DNA of 64,000 nucleotides from Aspergillus flavus. Its lineage: Eukaryota > Ascomycota > Eurotiomycetes > Eurotiales > Aspergillaceae. The DNA lies in assembly GCF_009017415.1 (NCBI RefSeq), contig NC_092407.1:1612001-1676000 (forward strand), written 5' to 3'. Position numbers and translations under genes: made by a program. The notes beneath the pieces are model-generated. The model saw only the letters and a program-made list of their open reading frames with translations. It was not told the origin of the DNA and ran no database searches. Positions 1 to 9,297 of the stretch are shown in pieces. The stretch's first letter is position 1; each line of letters begins with the position of its first letter.

Positions 1-2591
1 CGGGAGAGTCTCTTCCCGTCCAGAAGGAATACGACTCCACTTTCAAAGAGGACACTGGCCCCGGTGACCGTCTGAACATTGCCTATAGCTCCAGCACGGT
101 CACCCGCGGCCGTGCCCGAGGTGTAGTTATCGGTACCGGTATGTCCACTGAAATTGGTTCTATTGCTGCCGCGCTACGGGCCAGCAACAGTAAGAAGCGT
201 CCAGTGAAGCGTGGTCCCAACGGAGAGACCAAGAAGCGGTGGTATGTCCAGGCGTGGACTCTTACTGGAACTGACGCTGTTGGTCGCTTTCTTGGTGTCA
301 ATGTTGGAACTCCGCTGCAGAGAAAGCTGTCGAAACTGGCTATACTTCTGTTTGGAGTCGCCGTGCTCTTCGCGATCGTTGTAATGGCTGCCAATCTCTT
401 CAGTGACAACAACGAAGTCATCTTGTATGCGGTCGGAACCGGTCTTAGTATGATTCCCGCATGCTTGGTGGTCGTTCTTACCATCACCATGGCTGTGGGT
501 ACGAAGCGTATGGTTGAACGGAATGTTATTGTTCGCAAGCTAGACTCTCTCGAGGCCCTCGGTGCAGTGACGGACATCTGTTCTGATAAGACGGGCACCT
601 TGACTCAGGGCAAGATGGTTGTCAAAAAAGCTTGGATTCCCTCGAAAGGCACATACTCCGTTGGCACATCCAACGAACCCTTTAATCCCACCGTTGGTGA
701 TGTGACATTCACTCCGGTGTCTCCTGCGCACTTTGACGATGAAAAAGAAGGTGAACCTGCGGCGAAGCCCGAGGACCTCATCCCGGGGAACCGTCAGTTG
801 GAGGACTTCCTGGATGTGGCATCCATGGCGAACTTGTCTCATGTCTATAAATCCGACGAAGGGGAGTGGCGCGCTCGTGGTGAACCGACCGAAATCGCCA
901 TTGAAGTATTTGCTTCGAGGTTCAATTGGAATCGCGATCGATGGACTAAAGGTGAAGGCGCCGTGTGGCACCAGAATGCAGAGTTCCCCTTCGATTCCAC
1001 TGTTAAGAAGATGTCTGTCATCTTCACCAAGGTCACTCCGCAAGAGGAACGCTCTATGGTTTTCACCAAGGGCGCTGTCGAGCGCATCATCGATGCATGC
1101 ACGACTATCATCTGGGATCAAGACTCGTCTACACCCGTGCCCATGACCGATAGCCACCGTACCTCGATTCTTGATAACATGGAAGAGCTCGCCAAACTTG
1201 GTCTTCGCGTATTGGCCTTGGCTCACCGGCCGTACAAAGAAGAAAGCCGTCTGCTCGAAGATTCCGATCTCAACCGTGACGACGTCGAAAAGGATCTCTG
1301 CTTCCTCGGACTGATCGGTCTGTATGATCCTCCGCGCCCAGAAACGGCAGCTTCTATCGCAGCTTGCTACCGTGCCGGGATTGAAGTGCACATGGTAACG
1401 GGAGACCACCCGGGCACCGCCAAAGCCATCGCACAGCAAGTGGGAATCCTCCCTGCGGATCTCAGCACAGTGGCAGCCGACGTGGCTGACGCCATGGTCA
1501 TGACTGCCGGTCAATTCGACAAACTCACCGACGACGAAGTAGACGCTCTTCCCACCCTGCCTCTCGTCATCGCACGCTGCGCTCCCCAGACCAAGGTCCG
1601 CATGATTGACGCACTCCACCGCCGTGGACGCTTCGCCGCCATGACTGGCGACGGCGTCAACGATTCCCCGTCTCTCAAGCACGCAGATGTCGGCATCGCC
1701 ATGGGCCAAGCCGGCTCCGACGTCGCCAAAGACGCCTCAGACATCATCCTCACAGACGACAACTTTGCCTCGATCCTCAACGCCGTCGAAGAAGGCCGGC
1801 GCATCTTCGACAACATCCAAAAATTCGTCCTCCACCTGCTCTCCGAGAACATCGCCCAAGCCTGCACCCTGCTCATCGGTCTCGCCTTCCAAGACCTGGA
1901 CGGCCGCTCCGTCTTCCCCCTCTCCCCTGTCGAAATCATCTGGATCATCATGATCACCTCCGGCATGCCCGACATGGGTCTGGGCATGGAAGTCGCCGCC
2001 CCAGACATCATGGACCGGCCCCCACAAGACAAAGCCGGCATCTTCACCTGGGAAGTCATAATCGACATCCTCGTCTACGGCCTCTGGACAGCCGCCCTCT
2101 GCCTCTCAGCCTTCTCAATCCGCATGTGGGGCTTCGGCGACGGCAACCTCGCCCGCGGCTGCAACAGAGAATGGTCCGAAGAGTGCGATCTCGTCTTCCG
2201 CGCCCGCGCCACCACCTTCGTCTGCCTAACCTGGTTCGCCCTCTTCCTCGCCTGGGAAATGGTCAACATGCGCCGCTCCTTCTTCCGCATGCAGCCCAAA
2301 TCCAAGCGCTACTTCACGCAATGGATGTACGATGTCTGGCGTAACCCGTTCCTCTTCTGGTCCATCATGGCCGGCTTCGTCACGACCTTCCCGATCCTGT
2401 ATATCCCCGTCATTAACAAGATCGTCTTCAAACATACCGGCATCTCGTGGGAATGGGGCATCGTCTTCGTCGAAGCTATCCTTTTCTTCATGGGCGTTGA
2501 GGCTTGGAAATGGGCTAAGCGCGTCTTCTTCCGTAGACGTGCTAGGGGCCAGCATTCCCTGGCCCAGGCTAATGCTACCCAGATGCCTTAA
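1..2591 (+). CDS. ENA-type (P-type IID) Na+/K+-exporting ATPase, 5' truncated by window edge
   Basis: Plasma-membrane cation pump that exports Na+ or K+ at the cost of ATP; role inferred from family. The frame is open from base 3 to the TAA at 2589-2591, so the gene begins outside the window. The first codons read GES after a partial codon, i.e. the actuator-domain TGES motif is cut by the edge. Then follow the phosphorylation motif DKTGTLTQG (about base 585-611), a long nucleotide-binding domain with KGAVERI, the ENA-typical VTGDHPGTAKAIA, the hinge TGDGVND, and four to six C-terminal membrane segments. About 863 residues are present; fungal ENA pumps are about 1,050-1,100, so roughly the N-terminal 200 residues are missing. 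No intron is needed in this part. The HPG after TGD and the absence of SERCA-type calcium-site context favour ENA over a Ca2+ pump. The codon third positions are C-rich in the 3' half. Confidence 0.93.
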   Translation, partial: GESLPVQKEYDSTFKEDTGPGDRLNIAYSSSTVTRGRARGVVIGTGMSTEIGSIAAALRASNSKKRPVKRGPNGETKKRWYVQAWTLTGTDAVGRFLGVNVGTPLQRKLSKLAILLFGVAVLFAIVVMAANLFSDNNEVILYAVGTGLSMIPACLVVVLTITMAVGTKRMVERNVIVRKLDSLEALGAVTDICSDKTGTLTQGKMVVKKAWIPSKGTYSVGTSNEPFNPTVGDVTFTPVSPAHFDDEKEGEPAAKPEDLIPGNRQLEDFLDVASMANLSHVYKSDEGEWRARGEPTEIAIEVFASRFNWNRDRWTKGEGAVWHQNAEFPFDSTVKKMSVIFTKVTPQEERSMVFTKGAVERIIDACTTIIWDQDSSTPVPMTDSHRTSILDNMEELAKLGLRVLALAHRPYKEESRLLEDSDLNRDDVEKDLCFLGLIGLYDPPRPETAASIAACYRAGIEVHMVTGDHPGTAKAIAQQVGILPADLSTVAADVADAMVMTAGQFDKLTDDEVDALPTLPLVIARCAPQTKVRMIDALHRRGRFAAMTGDGVNDSPSLKHADVGIAMGQAGSDVAKDASDIILTDDNFASILNAVEEGRRIFDNIQKFVLHLLSENIAQACTLLIGLAFQDLDGRSVFPLSPVEIIWIIMITSGMPDMGLGMEVAAPDIMDRPPQDKAGIFTWEVIIDILVYGLWTAALCLSAFSIRMWGFGDGNLARGCNREWSEECDLVFRARATTFVCLTWFALFLAWEMVNMRRSFFRMQPKSKRYFTQWMYDVWRNPFLFWSIMAGFVTTFPILYIPVINKIVFKHTGISWEWGIVFVEAILFFMGVEAWKWAKRVFFRRRARGQHSLAQANATQMP

Positions 2592-3634
2592 CATTTGCTT
2601 TCCCTGGTCTCGCATTCATTGTGGCCAGGGAACCTTCCATCACTGGGTTTATGTGCGCGGTATACGGGTTTCGACTTATTGGTTTTGTGGACATTTTTGA
2701 TAGTAGTAGATGTGGCTTTGAAAGGAGGTGGATGGGACTGGGGATGTTGTTTTGCTTTTGCTTTTGCTTTTGCCTTTGATTTTGCTTTTGTTCTTGCTCT
2801 AGTTTTTGTTTTAGGTTGTTGTGCTTGTGGGAACAGTGTATCTGTACCCCACGGACAGAATCTAGTAGGTAGATTTGTAGTCACAGTAGGTAGTTTAGGA
2901 AAAGAATGCCACTTCGTAAAGGGTTCTGGGATTCATGTATGAATTGTCTACTAGCCCCTCCCGAATGCGGTATTTGTTTACTGGATGGTTTTATTCCCTC
3001 GTATATGCCTCGTATACGTAATTGGGCCGTGCGATTGGCCGGTCTGTTATTAGCTTCGAGTAAATTATCTATATTTATGTCTAAGCCTCGTTGTAAGTAC
3101 ACTGCACTGTACATGAACGCCATAAATCACCGAAATCGAGTGTAAGGTCTTCGCTGGTGACGGAATAACGCCTAGCCGAGGATTAGATGGAGATCGACAT
3201 CGATCACTGAAGTAGTCCTTCCGAAGAACGGACCGAGGTAACGGACTTTGGAGTGGGGGGGGGCTGCCTTTGTAAGGGTTGACATTTGGTGAGATCTGAT
3301 AGTATCAGTGTCATGGAGAAGCCAGGAGAAAACTCTTGGGATGCCGTCGCCTTCCTATGCGAGACTGCTGAAGGAGGAAAGTAACCCAGGATAGTATTTG
3401 ATATATAATATGTCAATCTCAGACTTTGGGTGTTCAAGGGTGTTTCGCTGGCCGTCTGTAATGAGGGTTTTTCAGTTCCTTGAAGGCCAGAGATATCGGT
3501 AGTCAAGATTGACGATAGAGCTGGCCGTTCGCCAAATGGTCCTCAACGACTATTTGGCAACATAGAGCTATAAGCCTGGCTCGGGATCGGATCCTTGTTG
3601 TGGTTCTTCGTCCCACTGTCTCTCCACGACCGAC
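2592..3634. other. Intergenic region between convergent ATPase and regulator genes
   Basis: About 1 kb between the stop of the cation ATPase and the stop of the Zn2Cys6 regulator, which point towards each other. It holds 3' untranslated sequence of both genes and a short CTTTTG microsatellite. No ORF here shows a domain or a believable intron model. Confidence 0.6.
2749..2797. repeat. Imperfect (CTTTTG)n microsatellite
   Basis: About eight imperfect copies of the hexamer CTTTTG, in the 3' flank of the ATPase gene. The minus strand reads as a K/A-rich peptide, which is a by-product of the repeat rather than a gene. Confidence 0.85.
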
Positions 3635-5823
3635 TCAATGCAAACATCCCGGGATGCTCCTTGGATCGAGCCCATTACTAAGCCATTGGCAATTAACTTG
3701 AGAGCCCGACAACATAGCAACATCCGATGCCAGGGTTCCTAGCACAGGAAAAGACCCGTCTTGAGGATACATATATGGCGTCGGAACAGGGTTGGTATCT
3801 ATCGTGGTGGTAGGGGTGAAGTTACTGTCAAGTCAGTTTAATGATCAGAATGTAGGAGAAGGGAACCATACTCTAACCAAGGGAACGAATCGACTAAAAC
3901 TTGATTCGTGTCTACCACTGGATCCGCTGCCAATACTGCCTGTTTAGCCACCTTCATTAAATCCATACTTAGAACTTTTCCAACGGTGTATCCTGTATGC
4001 TCAATATCATCTAAGCATCTAATGCCCTGCTCCACCACGGCGAATGTTTCATGGGCCTTGTCCGGTTCTGTTCCCAAGTTCAACACGTCGTAGAGTAATG
4101 TCATGATAGCCGAGACCATGTACGAAGCTAGCGCTCCGTCATATCGGATATCGGGAAACCTCCGGAAATAGACGTCGTGGGCCAAACTGATCAAATTGCG
4201 TGCTGCCGCCGTCGAGTTGTCGATGCATTCTTGCAAACGAATACAACCTGCAGCGACCCGCTGCGCTTCGCTCGTGGATGTGAAGAAGGTCGTTAGGACC
4301 AGGGCCGGTCGGTATAGAAGCATCCGCACGACATTGTAGGCGAATCCCAGACTCAGGCGCTGAATTTCTTGCCAGTCTTCGCCAACAGGTACGGACTCAT
4401 CAAAGAAGTGCAAGTATTCTGGCAAACACCGGGTGGTAGCTTGCAAGGCCGCATCGTATTCAAGGAGAGTCTGTTCCACCTTGGCCGTATCTGCAAGACT
4501 TTTGATGCTAGCAGGAGAGTAAACGTCCACGGAGATGTGGTCGGCCAGTTTGGCAATGTCGGCCATAACCCTTGTCCATGTGCATTCAACTGCCGGTGGA
4601 TGAAAAGGCTCATCCTTGTAACACGGGATATCTTCGGGATACGCGGTATCAATCTGGTTGTCGGACAACGAGGAAGGTCGGCCCATATACACGGACGATA
4701 ACCGCTCGAAAACATACATAATCCAGAAGGTATGACGTAACCGGTGCAAATGTGGTTCGCGACCGCAAGTCACTTGGGATCGATGGAGACCTAAGACCAT
4801 AGCAGTTCTTGTAGCATGGCCCAGGTACAGATAAGCATCATTCTGCCGCATGAGTTGCAACGAGTACATGGCCTGGGATGTTAACATAATTCTATACAAA
4901 GGAAGTTTAAATTATGCGTACCTTCAATAACATTAAATTTACCCCCTTGACACTCGGTTCCTGCATGAAGATAGAGCCTTCGGACACTCGACTCGAAAAG
5001 TATTCGGCCCATTCATCCGCTCGGTTTTCTTGCTCACTTTTCTTCAGCCTGATAACACGGGCCCCTAGAGCCAAGACCATGAATAGGATTTCTTGGTTCT
5101 TCACCGGTCGACCTCGTATCGGAGTTTCCCACATCTGCTTCCAAGAATCGATAATCTCAGTATACACAAGCACCGGCATCTGCGGGTGGACGATTCTAAA
5201 GTATGCTTCAATGAATACATCCCCTAGAGCTTGAGGAAGGAATGCCTCCGCCGCCAACCGTGACCGGCGCAGGTCTCCATCAGCATCAGCCGTGAACATA
5301 AACCTCTCCACGCCCCATTTTAGTAAGCCATCTGGAACTGGCCCCGTGCGACAGTTGAGAAGTGATTCCCTGGAGGGCGATTTTTGAATTCGTTGATAGA
5401 TTCTTTGCAGGAAGGCGCAACCAGATGACGGGCCTGAACATGATCAGCATGGCTCAAGCTCTCCAAGATACATAAGCCACCCTCACCGTAGAATTGGAAA
5501 TTTCCTGTCTCGGGATTGGATACTCCAATGCCGGCTCTCAGCTCGTACTGCCTCTTGTAGTGGGCCGGATCGTCAACGAGGCGAATATTCGGACACTCTC
5601 CAGGCACCGCTGGAGACTGTGGGGCTGGTAGTAACGTTGCTGGAGTACGGGGTTGTTCTCTGTTTTGGCGACTTTTTCTGTTACGTATGCTGCCCGTCCG
5701 ATAGACGCATCTTTGAGGATTTCGGGAGCAGGCGTTGCATGGCTGTTCGCCGTTACACTTAATTTTCCGCGAACGACAGTGTTCGCAGGCTCGAGGCACA
5801 CGCTCCCTTGGGGAAGGAGTCAT
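3635..5823 (-). CDS. Zn2Cys6 (Gal4-type) transcription factor with fungal_trans middle-homology domain
   Basis: Nuclear DNA-binding regulator. My model has four exons: 5823-5487, 5433-4922, 4872-3872 and 3824-3635, total 2,040 nt and 679 aa. Introns are 53, 49 and 47 nt, each with a GT donor, an AG acceptor and a usable branch point (CTGAT, GTTAAC, ACTGAC). The DNA-binding cluster is at residues 13-39, with spacing C-x2-C-x6-C-x5-C-x2-C-x6-C, followed by a basic linker. Removing intron 1 restores FYGPSSGCAFLQRIYQRI, the usual entry to the regulatory domain. The segment with YLYLGHATRTAMVLGLHRS and a YMGRPSSL motif is typical fungal_trans (PF04082). The last exon, which follows a small intron, adds 62 residues that a single-exon reading would miss. 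The start is ATG 5823; the frame upstream has only a GTG. It is divergent from the reductase gene at 6467 and may regulate it (inference from position). Confidence 0.88.
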
Positions 5824-6466
5824 TGTGAAAGAGCATAGAACCACACCGATAAGCCGGTGTGGTTGTCTGCAGTGCTGGAATGAAAGTGATAGTTCTGTGC
5901 TTTCTAATCAAATGCCTTGTATGCACATCGGGATATCATTGAACCGGTCCACCACATATTTCGAACCTCACAATCATTGGTCAGATTGAAAAAGCGATAT
6001 CTTGGCTTCTGATATCGACCACCGGATCGACTTCTTCTTTGGTGGTATATTGCCAAGAAAACCACCAGTCTCTGGAATTGACCTTAGTAATATACCAAGA
6101 TATGGGACAAAGAGAACGGCCAACTCACCAGGGTTACTCAATTAGGACATAGTCTCTATGAGCCGAGGAAGGCAAGTAGTTGGAGTAGACAAGGTGGAGA
6201 AGAAGCGATGGAACTAGCTTATGAACCGATGGATTAGTAATCGGTCGATTTGTCATCAACTTGCCGCACTCTCTTTGTTCCAGTGACCAAACAAGACAAG
6301 ACAATATATACTTCGGACTGGGCCGATGAGATTCTTACATATTGTTCCACAGTGTCCAAAGTCAAACCCTAGCCCCCAATGCCCCTCCTTTTCTCTACCC
6401 GTAATAAATTCTTCCCCTCACTTTTCCCAATGATCCTCACTCACTACTACACTTGACACTCTCATA
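5824..6466. promoter_or_regulatory. Shared divergent promoter of the regulator and the enoyl-reductase-like gene
   Basis: 643 bp between two divergent start codons. Visible elements: a 10-bp-arm inverted repeat right at the regulator start (5839-5864), an ATTGG (reverse CCAAT) near 5970, a TATATA run near 6305 about 160 bp upstream of the reductase start, and a CT-rich leader just before the ATG at 6467. No ORF of note. Confidence 0.6.
5839..5864. promoter_or_regulatory. Perfect inverted repeat with everted CCG-N6-CGG core
   Basis: Arms AACCACACCG and CGGTGTGGTT separated by six bases. The core CCG-N6-CGG is the everted half-site arrangement used by some Zn2Cys6 dimers such as Leu3. It lies 16 bp upstream of the regulator's ATG at 5823, so an autoregulatory site is plausible; binding is inferred only. 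Confidence 0.5.
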
Positions 6467-7513
6467 ATGTCCCAGAAAGCAGTTGTTTACACGGCTCCCA
6501 AACAGGTATCCCTCGTGTCGGACCGTTCTCTACCTAAGCTTCGCGATGACTACATCCTGATTAAAACGGTCAGCGTAGCATTGAACCCCACCGATTGGAA
6601 GCATGTTGAGTGGGATCTCGGGGCCACTGGATGTCTCGCCGGATGTGACTACTCCGGGATTGTTGAGGAAGTAGGCAAGGACGTCAAGAAATCTTTTCGC
6701 AAAGGTGATCGAATTTGCGGCGTTACCCATGGCGCGAATGTTTTGGAGCTGGAGGACGGTGCCTTCGCCGAGTATATAGTTGCAAAGGGTGATCTCCAGA
6801 TGCACATACCCGACTCGCTGAGCTTCCAAGAGGCTGCCACTTTGGGCGTCGGCATTACCACAGTTGGCCAAGGACTCTATCAAAGTCTGAAATTGGCCTT
6901 ACCAACTGAGCCCATTTCCCAGCCGGAACCGGTCTTGATTTACGGCGGCTCTACTGCCACCGGCTCTCTGGCGATTCAATATGCCAAGCTTTCGGGCTAC
7001 AATGTCATTACTACCTGCTCGCCTCACAACTTCGACTTTGTCAACAAGCTCGGCGCAGATGCTGTATATGACTACCGGGATCCCAATTCCGCCGCGGCTA
7101 TCCGCGAGGCTACCAACGATAATCTGAGACTGGCCTTTGACACTATCTCTCTGGATGACAGCGCGAAGTTTTGCGACAATGCTCTTTCAACCAAGGGTGG
7201 AGAGTACAGCAATTTGCTGGACAGCAAGATCGAACGTGAGAATGTCAACGATCGCGCTACCCTGGGCTATACCGCTGTTGGAGAGCCACTTCAGTTCGGC
7301 GACCTCCAGATTCCTGCGATACCCGAAGACAGAGAGTTCGCCGAGATGTTCTGGAAACTCTCCGAGCCCTTGATTGCACAGGGTAAGGTCAAGGTGCATC
7401 CAATTAAGGTTTGCGCCGATGGATTGAAGGGCGTGCTGGAGGGAATGCAATTGCTGAAGGAGGACAAGGTTAGTGGGCAGAAATTGGTGTATAATGTGGC
7501 TGAAACTCCTTGA
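6467..7513 (+). CDS. Medium-chain dehydrogenase/reductase, trans-enoyl reductase (ToxD-like)
   Basis: Single exon, 348 aa, cytosolic NADPH-dependent reductase of the zinc-independent MDR superfamily. The N-terminal GroES-like part reads VSVALNPTDWKH and GCDYSGIVEEVGKDV (residues about 37-75). The Rossmann part has LIYGGSTATGSLAIQYAKL (about 158-176), followed by GADAVYDYRDP. These are the landmarks of the toxD/LovC-like enoyl reductases that act with fungal polyketide or peptide synthetases, and of stand-alone homologues. No catalytic-zinc cysteine cluster is evident. No synthase gene lies within the window, so the substrate is unknown. The ATG follows a CT-rich leader. The divergent Zn2Cys6 gene is a candidate regulator. 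Confidence 0.85.
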   Translation: MSQKAVVYTAPKQVSLVSDRSLPKLRDDYILIKTVSVALNPTDWKHVEWDLGATGCLAGCDYSGIVEEVGKDVKKSFRKGDRICGVTHGANVLELEDGAFAEYIVAKGDLQMHIPDSLSFQEAATLGVGITTVGQGLYQSLKLALPTEPISQPEPVLIYGGSTATGSLAIQYAKLSGYNVITTCSPHNFDFVNKLGADAVYDYRDPNSAAAIREATNDNLRLAFDTISLDDSAKFCDNALSTKGGEYSNLLDSKIERENVNDRATLGYTAVGEPLQFGDLQIPAIPEDREFAEMFWKLSEPLIAQGKVKVHPIKVCADGLKGVLEGMQLLKEDKVSGQKLVYNVAETP

Positions 7514-9199
7514 TTTCAATGCGGAAAGCTCTTATGCTTGGAGTCCGAAACCTCTTTGTTTGTTACTATCTATTCCATACTGTCCACGAAAGATTCATCT
7601 TGACACAAAGCCATCAACTAGAACTGTCTGTATCCACTCAGTATTGCAGTACAACTCCCATACTTTCTAGCAATAGATCACCCGTTCCACAAACAGTGAA
7701 GGCACAATGTCATTCCCAACAATGCCGACAATTGCATGGTAAAACAGTGACAGATGACGATATCTTCCAATGAATGCAGGAAAAGTTCCAGAGAATGTTT
7801 GGCCTGTCTTCACTATTCAAAAAAATATATATGAGCGTTTCCCACTATGGCACGCCGTGTGAATACGTCGCCATTCTTTGTTCCTTGATATCCTTTGTGA
7901 AGCTCTGAAATCCTTTGTATAGGCTTGTCTATATAAAGGGCGCTATCTCCCTACCGATCGCTTCTAGATAGGTGATACAGTCAACCATTCCTCGATGTTT
8001 TTATATTATTGATTCCATTTTCTGCTCTCTTAGAGGGCAAGGCAGTGCTCCCTCTACTCTGCTACAAAGAATTTCTCTTCCTGCAATGCTGGCCTCAACC
8101 CGACATCCAGACAATTAGCCGTGATGACAACGAAAATGCTTAAGTTAACCAAGTGAAAGTAATTGCTCTGGCAAAGCCGTATCCTTTATTTTCTCCGGCA
8201 GCGTGGCCGCTCAAGCCAAGTACACGAGCTCTACCCAGAGTGGGTACAAGTCCCGAGATTAAAGAATTTCTTCAAGTTGAGATGGGTCAGAATAGAGTTC
8301 TGTGCCCCCTGGGACTTTGGGATGTTTAAAATCCCTACCCAGTATCAGCAGAGTCTCCTGGATACTGGAATAGACCATGACGCTCATTTCGATATCGACT
8401 TTTACTCATATGATGTCAAGAGCAGCGGGAAATGGAATTCCTTATGCCCCTGCAGATCACGCAGTATATTCGAAAAGGTCGATGAATTCTTGTGGGACTG
8501 ACACCCGCATCTGCTTCTGCAAGGCACCCTGGTCAATAGGATACTTACACAAATGTTCATCATTTATCCCGCGAGCTGGTTGATCAGGCGGATATTAAAG
8601 CAAGCTCAGCAAAAGCCGAAGCCGAGAATAGGACCCAAGATCATGACGAAGATGTGAACCAGGATGTTTTGGAAAGCACAAGCGTACCATACCATTCTGT
8701 TGTATCATTCATGAGCTTGATGAATTGGCTACTGGCTACAACTTGGAAGGAACAACGGCATTCTTGACCCATCAAGTCGCGCTAGGAAGCTGTGATTATC
8801 AGCTTGATAAGAATGTTAAGGATTTAAGGATCTATACATCACATTCGCCCTTGGTGATAGCTCTCTGTACTGCTAAACCTTCCCCTACCCTTGTCGACAA
8901 ACGTTGCATCCCCACTGTCAAACCTCAAACAATGCGAACTCATGAAAGTGTTAGAGGTGGTTAGTCTACAGCATGGCTACCAGGAGATAGTTCCACCTTA
9001 TATATACCTGCCCCTGGCTCTTACTTTATGCCGCCTCTTACCATCTGCAAATCTATCGATGCAACTGTGCATCAGCATGAGACATACGTTATATAGTTGT
9101 CCCGCTGCTGAAACATCATAGAGCTTTCGGACTATCTCCACTTCTCTAGTGTGGCAGCCTCCAAGCCATCGGTCTTGTCGAGGATGGATTCAACAGTGG
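7514..9199. other. Gene-poor DNA downstream of the reductase
   Basis: No complete gene seen. The stretch 8163-8501 (+) is an open frame with amino-acid composition that looks once-coding (W/F/Y-rich, about 112 residues), and 8580-8760 holds another short open stretch rich in Ala, Glu and Asp. Neither could be joined into a gene or assigned to a family; both are best read as relics. Confidence 0.4.
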
Positions 9200-9297
9200 T
9201 TGCACACAAGTGATATGCGCTGCTGAGAATGGGCATGAGAGTGCTGTTAGACTACTGCTCGAGAAGGGTGCTGATCTCGACCTCACGATTTTGATCT
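9200..9297 (+). pseudogene. Ankyrin-repeat fragment
   Basis: One readable ankyrin unit: an open stretch encoding ICAAENGHESAVRLLLEKGA, which fits the A-A-x-x-G-H-x-x-x-V-x-x-L-L-L-x-x-G-A consensus. The frame dies soon after, and no second repeat is visible in any frame, so this is a broken remnant, probably of a STAND/NLR-like or ankyrin protein. What lies around it is unassigned. Confidence 0.5.

Noticed and set aside
540..1709. 389-codon minus-strand frame across the ATPase gene
   Set aside because: It is the mirror of a strongly conserved P-type ATPase frame; no domain, and its length follows from the codon bias of the real gene.
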